From contig JAJRSE010000054.1 of assembly GCA_024278955.1 (NCBI GenBank), forward strand, positions 1 to 60,345: a stretch of DNA of 60,345 nt, in the 5' to 3' direction. This document shows positions 18,598 to 28,147 of this stretch, one piece after another (the stretch's first letter is position 1; the number at the start of each line of letters is the position of its first letter). The position numbers were made by a program, and so were the translations under genes. The notes under the pieces were generated by a model. The model did not search any database. It was not told the DNA's origin and worked only from the letters and a program-made list of their open reading frames with translations. The stretch is from Planctomycetota bacterium. GTDB taxonomy: Bacteria > Planctomycetota > Planctomycetia > Pirellulales > Lacipirellulaceae.

Positions 18598-18655
18598 ACG
18601 AACCACAACGAAACGGCGGGAACGACGTAAGATTTCCGTCGTCAGTGTAACCGCA
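18598..18655. repeat. Hairpin repeat of the GAACCACGACGA family, copy 3
   Basis: Starts CGAACCACAACGAAACGGCG and is followed by a partially inverted TTCCGTCGTCAG...GTAACC arm. It is more degraded than the copy at 30403-30482. Confidence 0.55.
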
Positions 18656-18711
18656 AGGGAGGGCTGCGGTTAACCGCCTGAGGGGAATAAGGGGGGAGAA
18701 AAAGGAGGGGC

Positions 18712-18749
18712 AAAAAAAGAGCCTCGCGGCCCAATAGGCAGCGAGGCTC
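18712..18749 (-). terminator. Rho-independent terminator of the HTH-receiver gene
   Basis: Perfect 9-bp stem GAGCCTCGC (18719-18727) / GCGAGGCTC (18741-18749) with a 13-base loop. Seven A residues at 18712-18718 become the U-run on the minus strand. It lies about 200 bases after the stop of the gene ending at 18943. Confidence 0.85.
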
Positions 18750-18942
18750 GATGATTGGGGAAGGAGCAACGGTCCGGGAGAGAACCGCCACTTCGCAGTT
18801 GAATCGTTCAACAGCCCCTGACTCGATATGTAATCCGCCGGAAGCAGTCTCCTCCAACGGTTTAGGCACACTTTTCGTTTTTGCTTACTCAGCAGTTGAT
18901 CGTGACTGCGACCTACGGCTGACCTTCAATTTCTGAGAAAAC

Positions 18943-19515
18943 TCAGACCAATTCTTTTTTGCTACCAATGAGAGTTCGTAGTCGTTCGGCCAGCAGAGCG
19001 GCGTCGAACGGTTTTTTGAACGTCTCGTTGATACTCGAACGGTCGAAGCTGGCAGTGGTACCGTCGTCCGGTAGCAGTGCGATCAGAATGGTTTCAGCAA
19101 AATCGCTGCTGCGGCGCAGATTTTGGCAAATCTGCAGAGCTTCGACTTGTCCGATCGAAAAGTCGACGATAATGCAGTCGGGGTGGAAGCTTTCGGCTTG
19201 GATGCCAGCTTCAAAACCGCTTGCGGCCATCGAAGTTTTGAATGACCTCTGGGGCGGCAGCTCTCGCTTGAGATTCTCGATCAAGACTTGATCTTGAGCA
19301 ACAATCAGGATTTTGGCCATGGCCTCATCCTCAAGATCGCCAAGCGGCATGCCGTGCTCTTTGAGAAACTTAATCAAGTATTCGCGGGGAATTCTCCGGT
19401 CCTGGGAACCGGGAATGCGATAGCCCTTCAAACGCCCTGAGTCAAACCACTTGCTGACCGTGCGGGGGGCCACTTTGCAGATCTTAGCGACCTGACCAGT
19501 AGTAAAGACCTTCAT
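18943..19515 (-). CDS. Response-regulator-like protein with N-terminal BldC/MerR-type HTH
   Basis: 190 residues. The ATG at 19515 has GGAG eight bases upstream. Residues 1-60 are a MerR/BldC/excisionase-type winged helix (FTTGQVAKICKVAPRTVSKW, then an arginine-rich wing and EYLIKFLKEHG). From about residue 65 there is a CheY-like receiver: ILIVAQDQ, with the usual acidic pair reduced to one Asp, then the phospho-acceptor Asp in CIIVDFSIG and the conserved lysine in FKKPFD. A DNA-binding domain placed before the receiver is unusual; the normal order is the reverse. No kinase is adjacent. This is probably a planctomycete regulator of unknown targets, with a terminator downstream at 18712-18749. 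Confidence 0.8.
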   Translation of the reverse strand: MKVFTTGQVAKICKVAPRTVSKWFDSGRLKGYRIPGSQDRRIPREYLIKFLKEHGMPLGDLEDEAMAKILIVAQDQVLIENLKRELPPQRSFKTSMAASGFEAGIQAESFHPDCIIVDFSIGQVEALQICQNLRRSSDFAETILIALLPDDGTTASFDRSSINETFKKPFDAALLAERLRTLIGSKKELV

Positions 19516-19637
19516 CACGGGTACTCCAATATATTCTTGCGTTGACACTGGTCAATCCGCCTTTGGCGGACTGGACACCCCTCTAGTTAGTGCATCGGCC
19601 TGGCAACTTGCTTCCCTTCTGCCAGCGGGTAGGCGAC

Positions 19638-19727
19638 GTGTTGCGAGCCGCGAGTTACGGGTCGCGAGAAAACGGCGAAGGAATTTCCTTCGTCAACTCG
19701 CGGCTCATAACTCACAACTCGCAACCC
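19638..19727. repeat. Long hairpin repeat, copy 1 (GAGCCGCGAGTT family)
   Basis: Nested inverted repeats: GTTGCGAG (19640-19647) with CTCGCAAC (19718-19725), GAGCCGCGAGTT (19645-19656) with AACTCGCGGCTC (19695-19706), and CGAAGGAA/TTCCTTCG at the tip. A related copy lies at 19817-19899. Confidence 0.75.
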
Positions 19728-19816
19728 ATCTATGCCGAATGCGTACCTGGGTCGGGGCATCCTATAAATCGCATGTTGGGTTGGCTCAGGTCCTTCTGAT
19801 CCTCTCCGTCCATGTT

Positions 19817-19899
19817 GAGTTGCAACTTGCGAGTCGTGGGTCGCGATAAAGGCTTTTTCCTTCGTCAGCTTGCGGCTCAAAACTTACAACTCACAACTC
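19817..19899. repeat. Long hairpin repeat, copy 2 (GAGCCGCGAGTT family)
   Basis: Outer arms GAGTTG/CAACTC, with inner blocks GTGGGTCGCGA, TTTCCTTCGTCA and GCGGCTCA shared with the copy at 19638-19727. Internal pairing is less perfect. Confidence 0.6.
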
Positions 19900-20407
19900 G
19901 GTATAAAACCTATCGGCGATGCAAGCACTGGAAGATTGGCAAAAGTCGTTAAATTGGAGAATGTAGGCATAAGCCATTCCAAGCAACTATTTTTCACACT
20001 TCCGTACACTCATCGCCAAGTGCTTTGTCTATCTATCCAATCAATAAACAGACAAAACGCTAGGATTTGCAACACGAGTTGCACACTGAGAGCGTGTCGA
20101 ATGAAGGCAATAAGTCGTTGGTCGTAAGTCACTAGCAAGTATTACTAGCAACTTATGCCAAAGGCCTTACGCCTTCCTTTAGGCAGGCTCCCCCCTTGGT
20201 AGGTCTGTTCCGAGCGACGGGGTTAGCCTGAGTGAATAATCACTGTGGCCGTGTCGTCGAGAACAACCCTTCCGAGAGTTAGTTTCGATTCAAATGGGGG
20301 TCTAACTTTAGAAACTTTCCCTATTTACACCGACTCATCCGGTTATACCGCCTGAAGCCCCCTCGATTGAGGTCGCGTCTCGTTTCCAGGGAGCCCACCT
20401 TTTAGGT

Positions 20408-20518
20408 GTTGGTGCTTTGTCCGTATTCAAAGTGCAGGTGTGGGCTGACAGAAGTTGCTTTGCAGTAAGTTCTTCTGTCAGCCAGTCCCCTAACTCGAAG
20501 AGGTTGTCAAGCACTCGT
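20408..20518. repeat. MITE-like hairpin element, degenerate copy
   Basis: The core GGCTGACAGAAG ... CTTCTGTCAGCC is a perfect 12-bp inverted repeat. The flanks GGTGCTTTGTC and GTCAAGCACT are degenerate versions of the terminal repeat seen at 22561-22665. It lies directly upstream of the alkylation-repair operon. Confidence 0.6.
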
Positions 20519-20586
20519 GACGAGGTCCGAATATGGCTAGTTTTACTTTCTTTGCTGGGTACACTTCTGCATAGAAAGCAAAAAAC

Positions 20587-22056
20587 ATGCTGTTGAATAA
20601 CAAAATTTGTGAGCGGGCCCGATTGGCTCGCGATGCGCGGTTCGACGGGCGGTTTTTTGTTGCCGTGAAGACGACTGGCATTTATTGTCGCCCCGTCTGT
20701 CCTGTCAAAATGCCGCTCGCGAAAAATGTCACGTTCTTTGCCAGCGCAGCGGCTGCCTCGGAGGCTGGTTTTCGACCTTGCTTACGATGTCGCCCCGAGT
20801 GTGCTCCCGGCTCGCCTGCTTGGTATGGCAGCTCGACCACGGTACGGCGTGGACTGCGACTCATTGCCGAAGGCGCTTTAGAGAACAGCGATGTCACACA
20901 GCTTGCAACACGTCTTGGGGTGACTGATCGCCATCTACGACGGTTGTTCAAAAAACATTTGGGAGCGTCGCCAACCGCGGTGGCACAAACTGGACGGCTT
21001 CATTTTGCCAAACGCTTGCTTGACGAAACAAGCTTGACGATGACTCAAGTTGCCATGGCCGCCGGGTACGGAAGTGTTCGCCGTTTCAACGATCAATTTA
21101 TCAAAACCTATCAGCGGACGCCTCGCGAGCTTCGCAAACACAGTCAGACCAATCCTGGCAACTGTGGATTGGGCCTGTCACTGCGACTGTCCTACCAAAA
21201 GCCTTTCGACTGGAACGCCATGCTGCGGTTTCTGGCTGGACGGGCGACGCCAGGCGTGGAAGAAGTCGCCGGAGATCGGTACGCGAGAACGGTCCTGCTT
21301 GGCGGCCAACCAGGCATCGTCGAAATTCGGCCAGCAAAGCTCGCCGGTTTTCTGACAATGACGGTTCATGCGATTGCGACAGAACACCTCTTGGAGATCT
21401 CGCAGACGGCGCGCATGGCACTCGATCTTGACGCGCCGATCCAAGAGATCGCCAACATGCTTCGCCAAGACAAGCGTCTCGCCGCTTCGGTTCGCCGGCA
21501 ACCGGGCCTGCGCGTCCCTGGTGCGTGGAACGGTTTCGAGCTGACCGTGCGAGCAATCCTTGGCCAACAAATTTCGGTGAAAGGAGCAACCACACTCGCC
21601 GGCCGACTGGTGCATCGCTACGGCGATCTTTTAAGCAACCCCCTCGGCCTCCGGTACGCTGTCCCGACTGGCACGCTATCCCATTTTTTTCCTGCGCCGG
21701 CCCGTCTTGCCAAAGCACGCATGAACAACCTTGGGATCACCACACGCCGTGTCGAGACGATACGGCAACTTTCCAAGGCAACCGAACAGGGAGAGATTCA
21801 ATTTAACTCGGCTCAAGAGCCGGGGGAATTTTCTCAGCGTCTTCAAGCTATTCCTGGAATCGGTCCGTGGACTGTGCAATATGTCGCGATGCGGGTCTTA
21901 AAAGATCCCGATGCGTTTCCCGCCTCGGATCTCGGTCTGCTTAAAGCGATTGCCCCAGGCAAGAAAGCAACCTCGAAAACACTATCAAAACATGCTGAAT
22001 CGTGGCGGCCCTGGCGCGCCTATGCGGCGATGCACCTCTGGAACTTGCTCGGCTGA
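20587..22056 (+). CDS. alkA: Ada/AraC/AlkA fusion: DNA-3-methyladenine glycosylase II with Ada-type sensor
   Basis: 489 residues with three units. Residues 1-75 form an Ada zinc-binding domain with cysteines in GIYCRPVCP (about 32-40) and CLRCRPE (about 64), which in Ada accepts methyl groups from phosphotriesters. Residues 85-180 are an AraC-type HTH. Residues 195-485 are AlkA: an N-terminal domain, then a helix-hairpin-helix GPD glycosylase with GIGPWTVQY and the catalytic Asp in FPASDLGL (about 446). The Ada methyltransferase domain is absent but is supplied by the ogt gene 17 bases downstream. The protein probably both senses methylation and removes alkylated bases, activating its own operon. 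The fusion type is known in other bacteria. Confidence 0.92.
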   Translation: MLLNNKICERARLARDARFDGRFFVAVKTTGIYCRPVCPVKMPLAKNVTFFASAAAASEAGFRPCLRCRPECAPGSPAWYGSSTTVRRGLRLIAEGALENSDVTQLATRLGVTDRHLRRLFKKHLGASPTAVAQTGRLHFAKRLLDETSLTMTQVAMAAGYGSVRRFNDQFIKTYQRTPRELRKHSQTNPGNCGLGLSLRLSYQKPFDWNAMLRFLAGRATPGVEEVAGDRYARTVLLGGQPGIVEIRPAKLAGFLTMTVHAIATEHLLEISQTARMALDLDAPIQEIANMLRQDKRLAASVRRQPGLRVPGAWNGFELTVRAILGQQISVKGATTLAGRLVHRYGDLLSNPLGLRYAVPTGTLSHFFPAPARLAKARMNNLGITTRRVETIRQLSKATEQGEIQFNSAQEPGEFSQRLQAIPGIGPWTVQYVAMRVLKDPDAFPASDLGLLKAIAPGKKATSKTLSKHAESWRPWRAYAAMHLWNLLG

Positions 22057-22073
22057 ATCAGGAGAATCAACTC

Positions 22074-22556
22074 GTGAATTACACTTACCTCGATACACCG
22101 ATTGGCGAGTTGCTGCTGGTAGGAGATCAATACGTCTTGCAAGAACTCGGTTTTCCTGACGGCCCCAAACGTCGACGCGCTGAGCCCGACTGGGAACTAC
22201 GCGATGCTATTTTTTCCGAGACCAAGGCGCAACTCAACGATTACTTTTCGGGGTCGCTCCGAACATTTTCCTTGCCGCTCAAGCCGAGCGGCACGCCGTT
22301 TCAGTTGGGCGTACTCCAACAGCTCCTAAAAGTCCCCTACGGCGAGACGGTTTCGTACGGAGAGATTGCCGCACGGCTTGGTAAACCTAAGGCAATGCGT
22401 GCCGTCGGCGCGGCGAACGGTCGAAATCCGATCCCTGTGATCATTCCTTGCCATCGAGTCATTGGCTCCAATGGAAAACTAACCGGCTTCGGCGGGGGTC
22501 TCCCGACGAAAGCAGCCCTCCTGAAACTCGAACAAGAGGCATGGAATTTTTCGTAA
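22074..22556 (+). CDS. ogt: Methylated-DNA-protein cysteine S-methyltransferase
   Basis: 160 residues. The start is a GTG at 22074 with AGGAG ten bases upstream; an in-frame ATG further up would overlap alkA by 55 bases and adds unrelated residues. The active-site motif PCHRVIG is at about residue 124, preceded by the helix-turn-helix region GETVSYGEIAARLG and the recognition segment AVGAANGRNPIPVIIP. It transfers O6-methyl from guanine to its cysteine in a suicide reaction. It forms an operon with the alkA fusion and is followed by a hairpin element that may end transcription. Confidence 0.92.
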   Translation: MNYTYLDTPIGELLLVGDQYVLQELGFPDGPKRRRAEPDWELRDAIFSETKAQLNDYFSGSLRTFSLPLKPSGTPFQLGVLQQLLKVPYGETVSYGEIAARLGKPKAMRAVGAANGRNPIPVIIPCHRVIGSNGKLTGFGGGLPTKAALLKLEQEAWNFS

Positions 22557-22560
22557 GCTT

Positions 22561-22665
22561 AGTGCTTTGACAACTCTTAGAATTGGGGTGCTGGCTGACA
22601 GAAGTTGTTATCCAGTAGGTTGTTCTGACAACCAGCACCCCAATTTTCAGCTATGACAAAGCACT
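22561..22665. repeat. MITE-like hairpin element, intact copy
   Basis: 105 bases with terminal inverted repeats AGTGCTTTG (22561-22569) / CAAAGCACT (22657-22665) and a perfect internal inverted repeat AATTGGGGTGCTGG (22581-22594) / CCAGCACCCCAATT (22632-22645). The centre contains CTGACAGAAGTTG ... TTGTTCTGACA. No coding capacity. Related to 20408-20518 and 35657-35681. Confidence 0.75.
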
Positions 22666-22717
22666 AGTGGTTCGCGGGTCTGGGCATGACGCCAATGAGT
22701 CGCGTCCTTTGTTTCTT

Positions 22718-25700
22718 CTACGCTGCTTTCGCACCACCGGCTTCAGGGGGGATATGCCCTTCGGCACTCACATCTTCAAACCGTACGGAGACGCGTTTCG
22801 AGACGCCCGACTCTTGCATCGTAATGCCGTAGAGTGTGTCGGCGCAGGACATCGTTCGCTTGGAGTGGGTCACGACAATGAACTGGGTGGTGGTCATAAA
22901 CTCTTTGAGCACTTCGGCAAAGCGGTCGATGTTGGCTTCGTCGAGGGCGGCATCAACTTCGTCGAGCACGCAGAAAGGGCTTGGGCGGCTGCGGAAGATT
23001 GCCAGTAGCAGCGCGACGCAGGTGAGCGTGCGTTCGCCGCCTGAGAGGAGCGAAATGCTACGAGGCTGCTTGCCGGGAGGGCGGGCGATAATTTCGATGC
23101 CGCATTCCAAGACGTCACCGCCATCGCTTTCGTCGATAATGATGTCTGCTTCGCCTCCGCCAAAAAGGTTGCTGTAGAGTTCCTGGAAATGTCCCCGGAT
23201 GATGTCGAGTGCTTTGACAAAGAGCTCTCGACTTTCGATGTTGATGCGAGTGACCAACTGTTCGAGGCGATTTTTGGCTTCGCAAAGGTCTTGGTATTGT
23301 CGCGAGAGCGAAGTATGACGTTGCTCGATAGCTTCGAGCTCGGAGAGTGCTTCAAGGTTCACCGGGCCAATGTTTTGCAGAAGGGCTCGGAGTTTTTGGA
23401 TTTCGTTTTCAGCGGTTTGCTTGTCTTCGAGTTTGTCTGAGGGATCGGTCGTGGCGAGCAGGGCGAGATCCGTACCGTAGTCGTCGGCAAGTCGACTGGC
23501 CGAATCGCCCCGTTGTTGTTTCAGCTGTTGGACGCGGATTTCGGCTTGTTGAAGGCCTCCTTGGCATTGCAGGAGACGCATGCGAAGCTGTTCGCAGTTT
23601 TTGCTGAGTCGATTTTTCTGTTGGCGAAGTATGCCTTGTTTATGAGTGAGACCTCGCGATTGGCTTCCTAAGTGCTCTTTCGTACGGTAAAGCTCGGCGA
23701 GGTCGCTGCTGAAATCGAGAACCGACTGTTCGAGTTGCTGATATTGGTCGCGACACTGAGAAACACGCTCGTGAGTTTCGACGAGTGCGCGATCGTGTTC
23801 TTCGTGGTCTCGATGGAGTTGTTCCATTTGGCGTCGGAGGCCGTCGCGACGTTGTTCGCTACGTGCCAGGTCGACTCGGTGGTCGGTGACGTTTCGTTGA
23901 AGCGTGCCGAGTTGGTGTTCGAGCTTGCCAGCCAGCTCGGTGCGATCGTCGAGACGTTTCTGTAGTTGTTGCAAGTTGCTTTGAAGCTGAGCGAGTCGTT
24001 GTCGGTCGTGTTGAAGGTCGTGAGTTGCGGTGGTGTGCTTGTCTTCGGTCGCGGTGAAATCGGACTTGGCCGTTTCATAGCGTTTGCTGGCTTGAGCAAG
24101 CCGTTCGCGAAGCGAGGCAACCTGGAGCTGTGCGGCAGCAAGCTGCTTGGAGAGTTTTTGATGCAGTTCGGAGAAGTCGCTTAGCTTTTGTTCTTCGACG
24201 AGAATCGAGCTTTCTAGTTCAACACAAACCGAGTCCTGTTGCTTGATGCGTTTCTCCATGTCGCGAATTTCTTCGACAAGCGCGCGTAGTTCGCTTCGGC
24301 GAGAAAGCAAGCCCGTGGTCGATTGGCGGGGACCGACGATGAGTGTCCCATCGGCTCCGACAACTTCGCCTACGACCGTGACGTAACTAAGTCCCCGGCC
24401 GATTCCGCTCGACAATCGAAGAGCCGTTTGCAGCGAATCGACGAACCAAGTTCGTCCTAACAGACGACGCGGAAGCGACGTAAGCTCGGGAGCCGTTTCG
24501 ACAAACTGATCGGCACGCCCCATGACGCCGGACTCGCTGGAAAGGTCGATACGGTCGACCGCGCTAGCCGGCAAAGGGACATCCATGCGGAGAAAACTGG
24601 TTCGCCCGGGCCACTCGGTGTCGTTCAAAGCGAACATGGCAGGGCGAGTCTGTTCGACAAGAAGATGGTTGGCCCGATCTCCGAGTGCGATTTCGACAAG
24701 CGAAGCGGTGTCCGCGTCGACGTTTAGCAAGTCGGCAACCACGCCCCGAACGCCACCGAATGGTCCGTTGGGCTGTTCGCGAGCGAGCCGTAAAACTTCT
24801 TTGGTGCCAGCGCTAAGCCCGTCGAGCCGGCGTTCCAGTTCTTCCAAGACGACCGACCGCTCTTTGGCACCGGTCAAACGGCCGCGAAGGTCGGCTAGCT
24901 GTCCTTGCAACTTGGAAAGCATGCTTCGGTCGTCGCGAAGTTTTCGCTCGGCCCCGGTCAAAAGTTGTTGCGACTTGTGAACCTCGCCTTCCAAGCCTTG
25001 GAGTTCTTGCGAGGCGGCGGCAAACTGCTCGGCTACTTGTGCGCGGACTTTCTCAGCTTCTTCTAGTTCTTGGCGAAGCCGTTCGCTTGCGGCCAGTGCA
25101 GCGGCGCGTTCGGAATCGAGCGAGTGAATACGTTTTTCGAGTTGTGTCGACTCGCGAGTTGCCTCGGTTTGCTCGGTGCGGCAGTTGTCGGCTTCGGTGC
25201 GGCAGTTTGTGAGTGCCGCGGTAGCTTCGTCGAGTTCGGCCTGGAGACGCTGGACCTGACGGCTCGATTCGTCAAATTGCTGTTGGGCAGTTTGAAACTC
25301 GGACGAGGTCTCTGCGACAAGTTGTTGGGCATTGCCGGCGCGCGAGGTCATGGTGAGCAACTGCTGCTGCATCCGCTGCGATTCTTGTCGCAGCTCGTCG
25401 CTACGGGCCAGTTGGCTTCGGCGAGTCGACTCGAATTGAGCAATTTGCTCGCGGGCGATGGTGACCCGATTGACGATATCGTGGGTTTGATCTTGCAGCT
25501 GGTCGATCGACTCTTCGAGCAGACTCAGCTTTTGGTCGCTGCCGGCTAGCAGTTCCTGCATTTCTTCGCTGGCCTGGCGCTGGTTCGTTGCCTGCCGATC
25601 GAAGTGTTCGAGCCTAGCGGTTTGCTCAAGCCAGTCGGCAAGGCCTACTTGAATACGTAGCTCTTTGAGGCGATCGGCTTGTTCTTTGTACTTGCGAGCG

Positions 25701-26329
25701 CGGCCGGCTTGGGAGCGTACGCTGCGAAGTCGTGAGTCGAGTTCGTCGACAATGTCGGAGAGTCGTAACAGATTTTGATCGACACGTTGGAGGCGACGGT
25801 CGGCCTCTTGGCGTTTCAATTTGAATCGACTCACGCCTGCGGCTTCCTCGAACATCAAACGTCGCTCGCGGGGAGACGACTGAAGCAAAGCGTCGACTTT
25901 GCCTTGTTCGATGATGCTATAGGAGCCGGTCGAGACGCCGGTGCCAGCAAACACTTCGCGGATGTCGCGGAGCCGGCAGGGCTGGCGATTAATGAGATAT
26001 TCGCCTTCGCCGCTGCGGTAAACGCGACGTGAGATTTGCACTTCTTCGGCGTCAACGTCGAGGACGCCCTCGGTGTTGTCGAAAATCAACGTGACTTCTG
26101 CCGCGTTGGTCTGCCCACGGCCCTGAGCACCGCTAAAGATGACGTCGGTCATCTCCTTGCCGCGAAGTGCTTTGGCGCTTTGGGTGCCGAGTACCCATTT
26201 GATCGCGTCGACAATGTTCGACTTGCCTGAGCCGTTGGGTCCGACGACCGCGGTAATGCCGGTGGGGAACTCGAATCGCGTTCGGTCTGCAAAGCTCTTA
26301 AAGCCGTTGAGTTCGAGCGCTTTGAGCAT
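22718..26329 (-). CDS. smc: Chromosome segregation protein SMC
   Basis: About 1203 residues, standard SMC length. The start is taken at MLKALELNGFKSFAD (26329), which aligns with the family; the upstream 29 codons are unlike SMC. It has Walker A GPNGSGKSN (about residue 32), a long coiled coil, a hinge near 510-660 (GVRGVVADLLNVD), a returning coiled coil, the signature LSGGERTL (about 1095) and Walker B with PFCVLDEVDAALDEAN (about 1125). It forms the condensin ring that compacts and separates chromosomes. A short tail after the ATPase ends AGGAKAA. scpA and scpB are not in the window. carA lies just upstream on the same strand. Confidence 0.95.
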   Translation of the reverse strand: MLKALELNGFKSFADRTRFEFPTGITAVVGPNGSGKSNIVDAIKWVLGTQSAKALRGKEMTDVIFSGAQGRGQTNAAEVTLIFDNTEGVLDVDAEEVQISRRVYRSGEGEYLINRQPCRLRDIREVFAGTGVSTGSYSIIEQGKVDALLQSSPRERRLMFEEAAGVSRFKLKRQEADRRLQRVDQNLLRLSDIVDELDSRLRSVRSQAGRARKYKEQADRLKELRIQVGLADWLEQTARLEHFDRQATNQRQASEEMQELLAGSDQKLSLLEESIDQLQDQTHDIVNRVTIAREQIAQFESTRRSQLARSDELRQESQRMQQQLLTMTSRAGNAQQLVAETSSEFQTAQQQFDESSRQVQRLQAELDEATAALTNCRTEADNCRTEQTEATRESTQLEKRIHSLDSERAAALAASERLRQELEEAEKVRAQVAEQFAAASQELQGLEGEVHKSQQLLTGAERKLRDDRSMLSKLQGQLADLRGRLTGAKERSVVLEELERRLDGLSAGTKEVLRLAREQPNGPFGGVRGVVADLLNVDADTASLVEIALGDRANHLLVEQTRPAMFALNDTEWPGRTSFLRMDVPLPASAVDRIDLSSESGVMGRADQFVETAPELTSLPRRLLGRTWFVDSLQTALRLSSGIGRGLSYVTVVGEVVGADGTLIVGPRQSTTGLLSRRSELRALVEEIRDMEKRIKQQDSVCVELESSILVEEQKLSDFSELHQKLSKQLAAAQLQVASLRERLAQASKRYETAKSDFTATEDKHTTATHDLQHDRQRLAQLQSNLQQLQKRLDDRTELAGKLEHQLGTLQRNVTDHRVDLARSEQRRDGLRRQMEQLHRDHEEHDRALVETHERVSQCRDQYQQLEQSVLDFSSDLAELYRTKEHLGSQSRGLTHKQGILRQQKNRLSKNCEQLRMRLLQCQGGLQQAEIRVQQLKQQRGDSASRLADDYGTDLALLATTDPSDKLEDKQTAENEIQKLRALLQNIGPVNLEALSELEAIEQRHTSLSRQYQDLCEAKNRLEQLVTRINIESRELFVKALDIIRGHFQELYSNLFGGGEADIIIDESDGGDVLECGIEIIARPPGKQPRSISLLSGGERTLTCVALLLAIFRSRPSPFCVLDEVDAALDEANIDRFAEVLKEFMTTTQFIVVTHSKRTMSCADTLYGITMQESGVSKRVSVRFEDVSAEGHIPPEAGGAKAA

Positions 26330-26446
26330 GGTGGAGAGGGAGTTCGAGTATCGGAGGAATCGCGGCCAGGAGGATTGGTACGCGCGCAATTTGGGCGGCG
26401 GAGGATACCAAAACAAAGCTCCATCCGAGAGAGCAGAAGCGAGGTG

Positions 26447-27583
<1,137 letters not shown>

Positions 27584-27699
27584 GAGAGAGGTGGGGGGGG
27601 TGAGAGGTGGGGGGGTCGGAAAAAGAGGGTTGTGACGAAAAGTTTGGCTGATGGCAGCAGCTACCCTCCAACCTCTCGCCTCTCGCCTCTTAAGCCATT

Positions 27700-27820
27700 A
27701 TTATTTTACGGTTTTCTTCCGATAGTTGCTTGTAGGCTGTGGGTCTCCGACCAAGCAATTGGTTGGTCAGCCTTAGAATTTGAGGGTTCTTGGTCCGGCG
27801 AACAAGAACCCTCTTTTTTT
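27700..27820 (+). ncRNA. Possible small RNA ending in an orphan terminator
   Basis: A perfect intrinsic terminator closes a plus-strand transcript, but no plus-strand gene precedes it (the upstream genes carA and smc are on the minus strand). Just before it, GACCAA and TTGGTC at about 27749-27768 can form another stem. The 5' end is a guess, since no clear promoter was identified. It matches no RNA family that I recognise. Confidence 0.3.
27782..27820 (+). terminator. Orphan rho-independent terminator
   Basis: Perfect 11-bp stem GAGGGTTCTTG (27782-27792) / CAAGAACCCTC (27803-27813), a 10-base loop and seven T residues (27814-27820). It is oriented for the plus strand, where no gene ends. Confidence 0.85.
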
Positions 27821-27986
27821 ATGCGCTGACATTATTCAGGCAGTATAGCGGGACGTGGGGCGGAGATGTAGGGGGCTGCTTCGGCGATCTGTGAAATCGG
27901 GGCCACCGGTTTTTTTGCCAGTTGCTTTTGTTGCTGGGCGTTGGTTTTCTAACCTCTAGTTTCTTTGTTCTTGCCCCCCGATTGGG

Positions 27987-28147
27987 TTTTTGTCCCATTT
28001 GTAGGGGTCCCATGTTTTGGGACAAAATTCGGGGATTTTGTCCCGTACGATACTTGTTTGCTTCTCGAATCCTAGGGTTTTTCTCCTCGGTCATGGGACA
28101 AAATGGGCTCGATTTAGGATTTTCGGGCACCTCAAATGGGACAAAAT
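27987..28147. repeat. Cluster of GGGACAAAAT motifs
   Basis: GGGACAAAAT occurs at 28019-28028, 28095-28104 and 28138-28147 on the plus strand and at 28035-28044 on the minus strand, with a one-mismatch minus copy at 27987-27996. The pair at 28019/28035 forms a 10-bp inverted repeat with a 6-base spacer. Purpose unknown. Confidence 0.65.

Larger units (their letters stand above)
18473..18942. other. Spacer with terminator and repeat upstream of moaC
   Basis: About 470 bases. It carries a GAACCACAACGAAAC repeat copy (18598-18655) and a strong terminator hairpin (18712-18749) for the HTH-receiver gene. The moaC promoter should lie to its left. No gene is seen. Confidence 0.6.
19516..20586. other. 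Repeat-rich spacer of about 1.1 kb
   Basis: No convincing gene; short frames here run through palindromes. It contains two related long hairpins (19638-19727 and 19817-19899) and one copy of the AGTGCTTTG-type element (about 20408-20518). The remaining 20100-20400 has direct short repeats (AGTCACTAGCAAGT, ACTAGCAACTT) and no tRNA signature. A structured RNA in 20200-20400 cannot be excluded. Confidence 0.5.

Noticed and set aside
18473..18871. Upstream extension of moaC by 133 codons
   Set aside because: The stretch contains a terminator hairpin and a dispersed repeat, and MoaC proteins are about 160 residues long.
19516..20586. tRNA or CRISPR array in the repeat-rich spacer
   Set aside because: No T-arm or acceptor-stem pattern of a tRNA, and the repeats are two long hairpins rather than regularly spaced short repeats.
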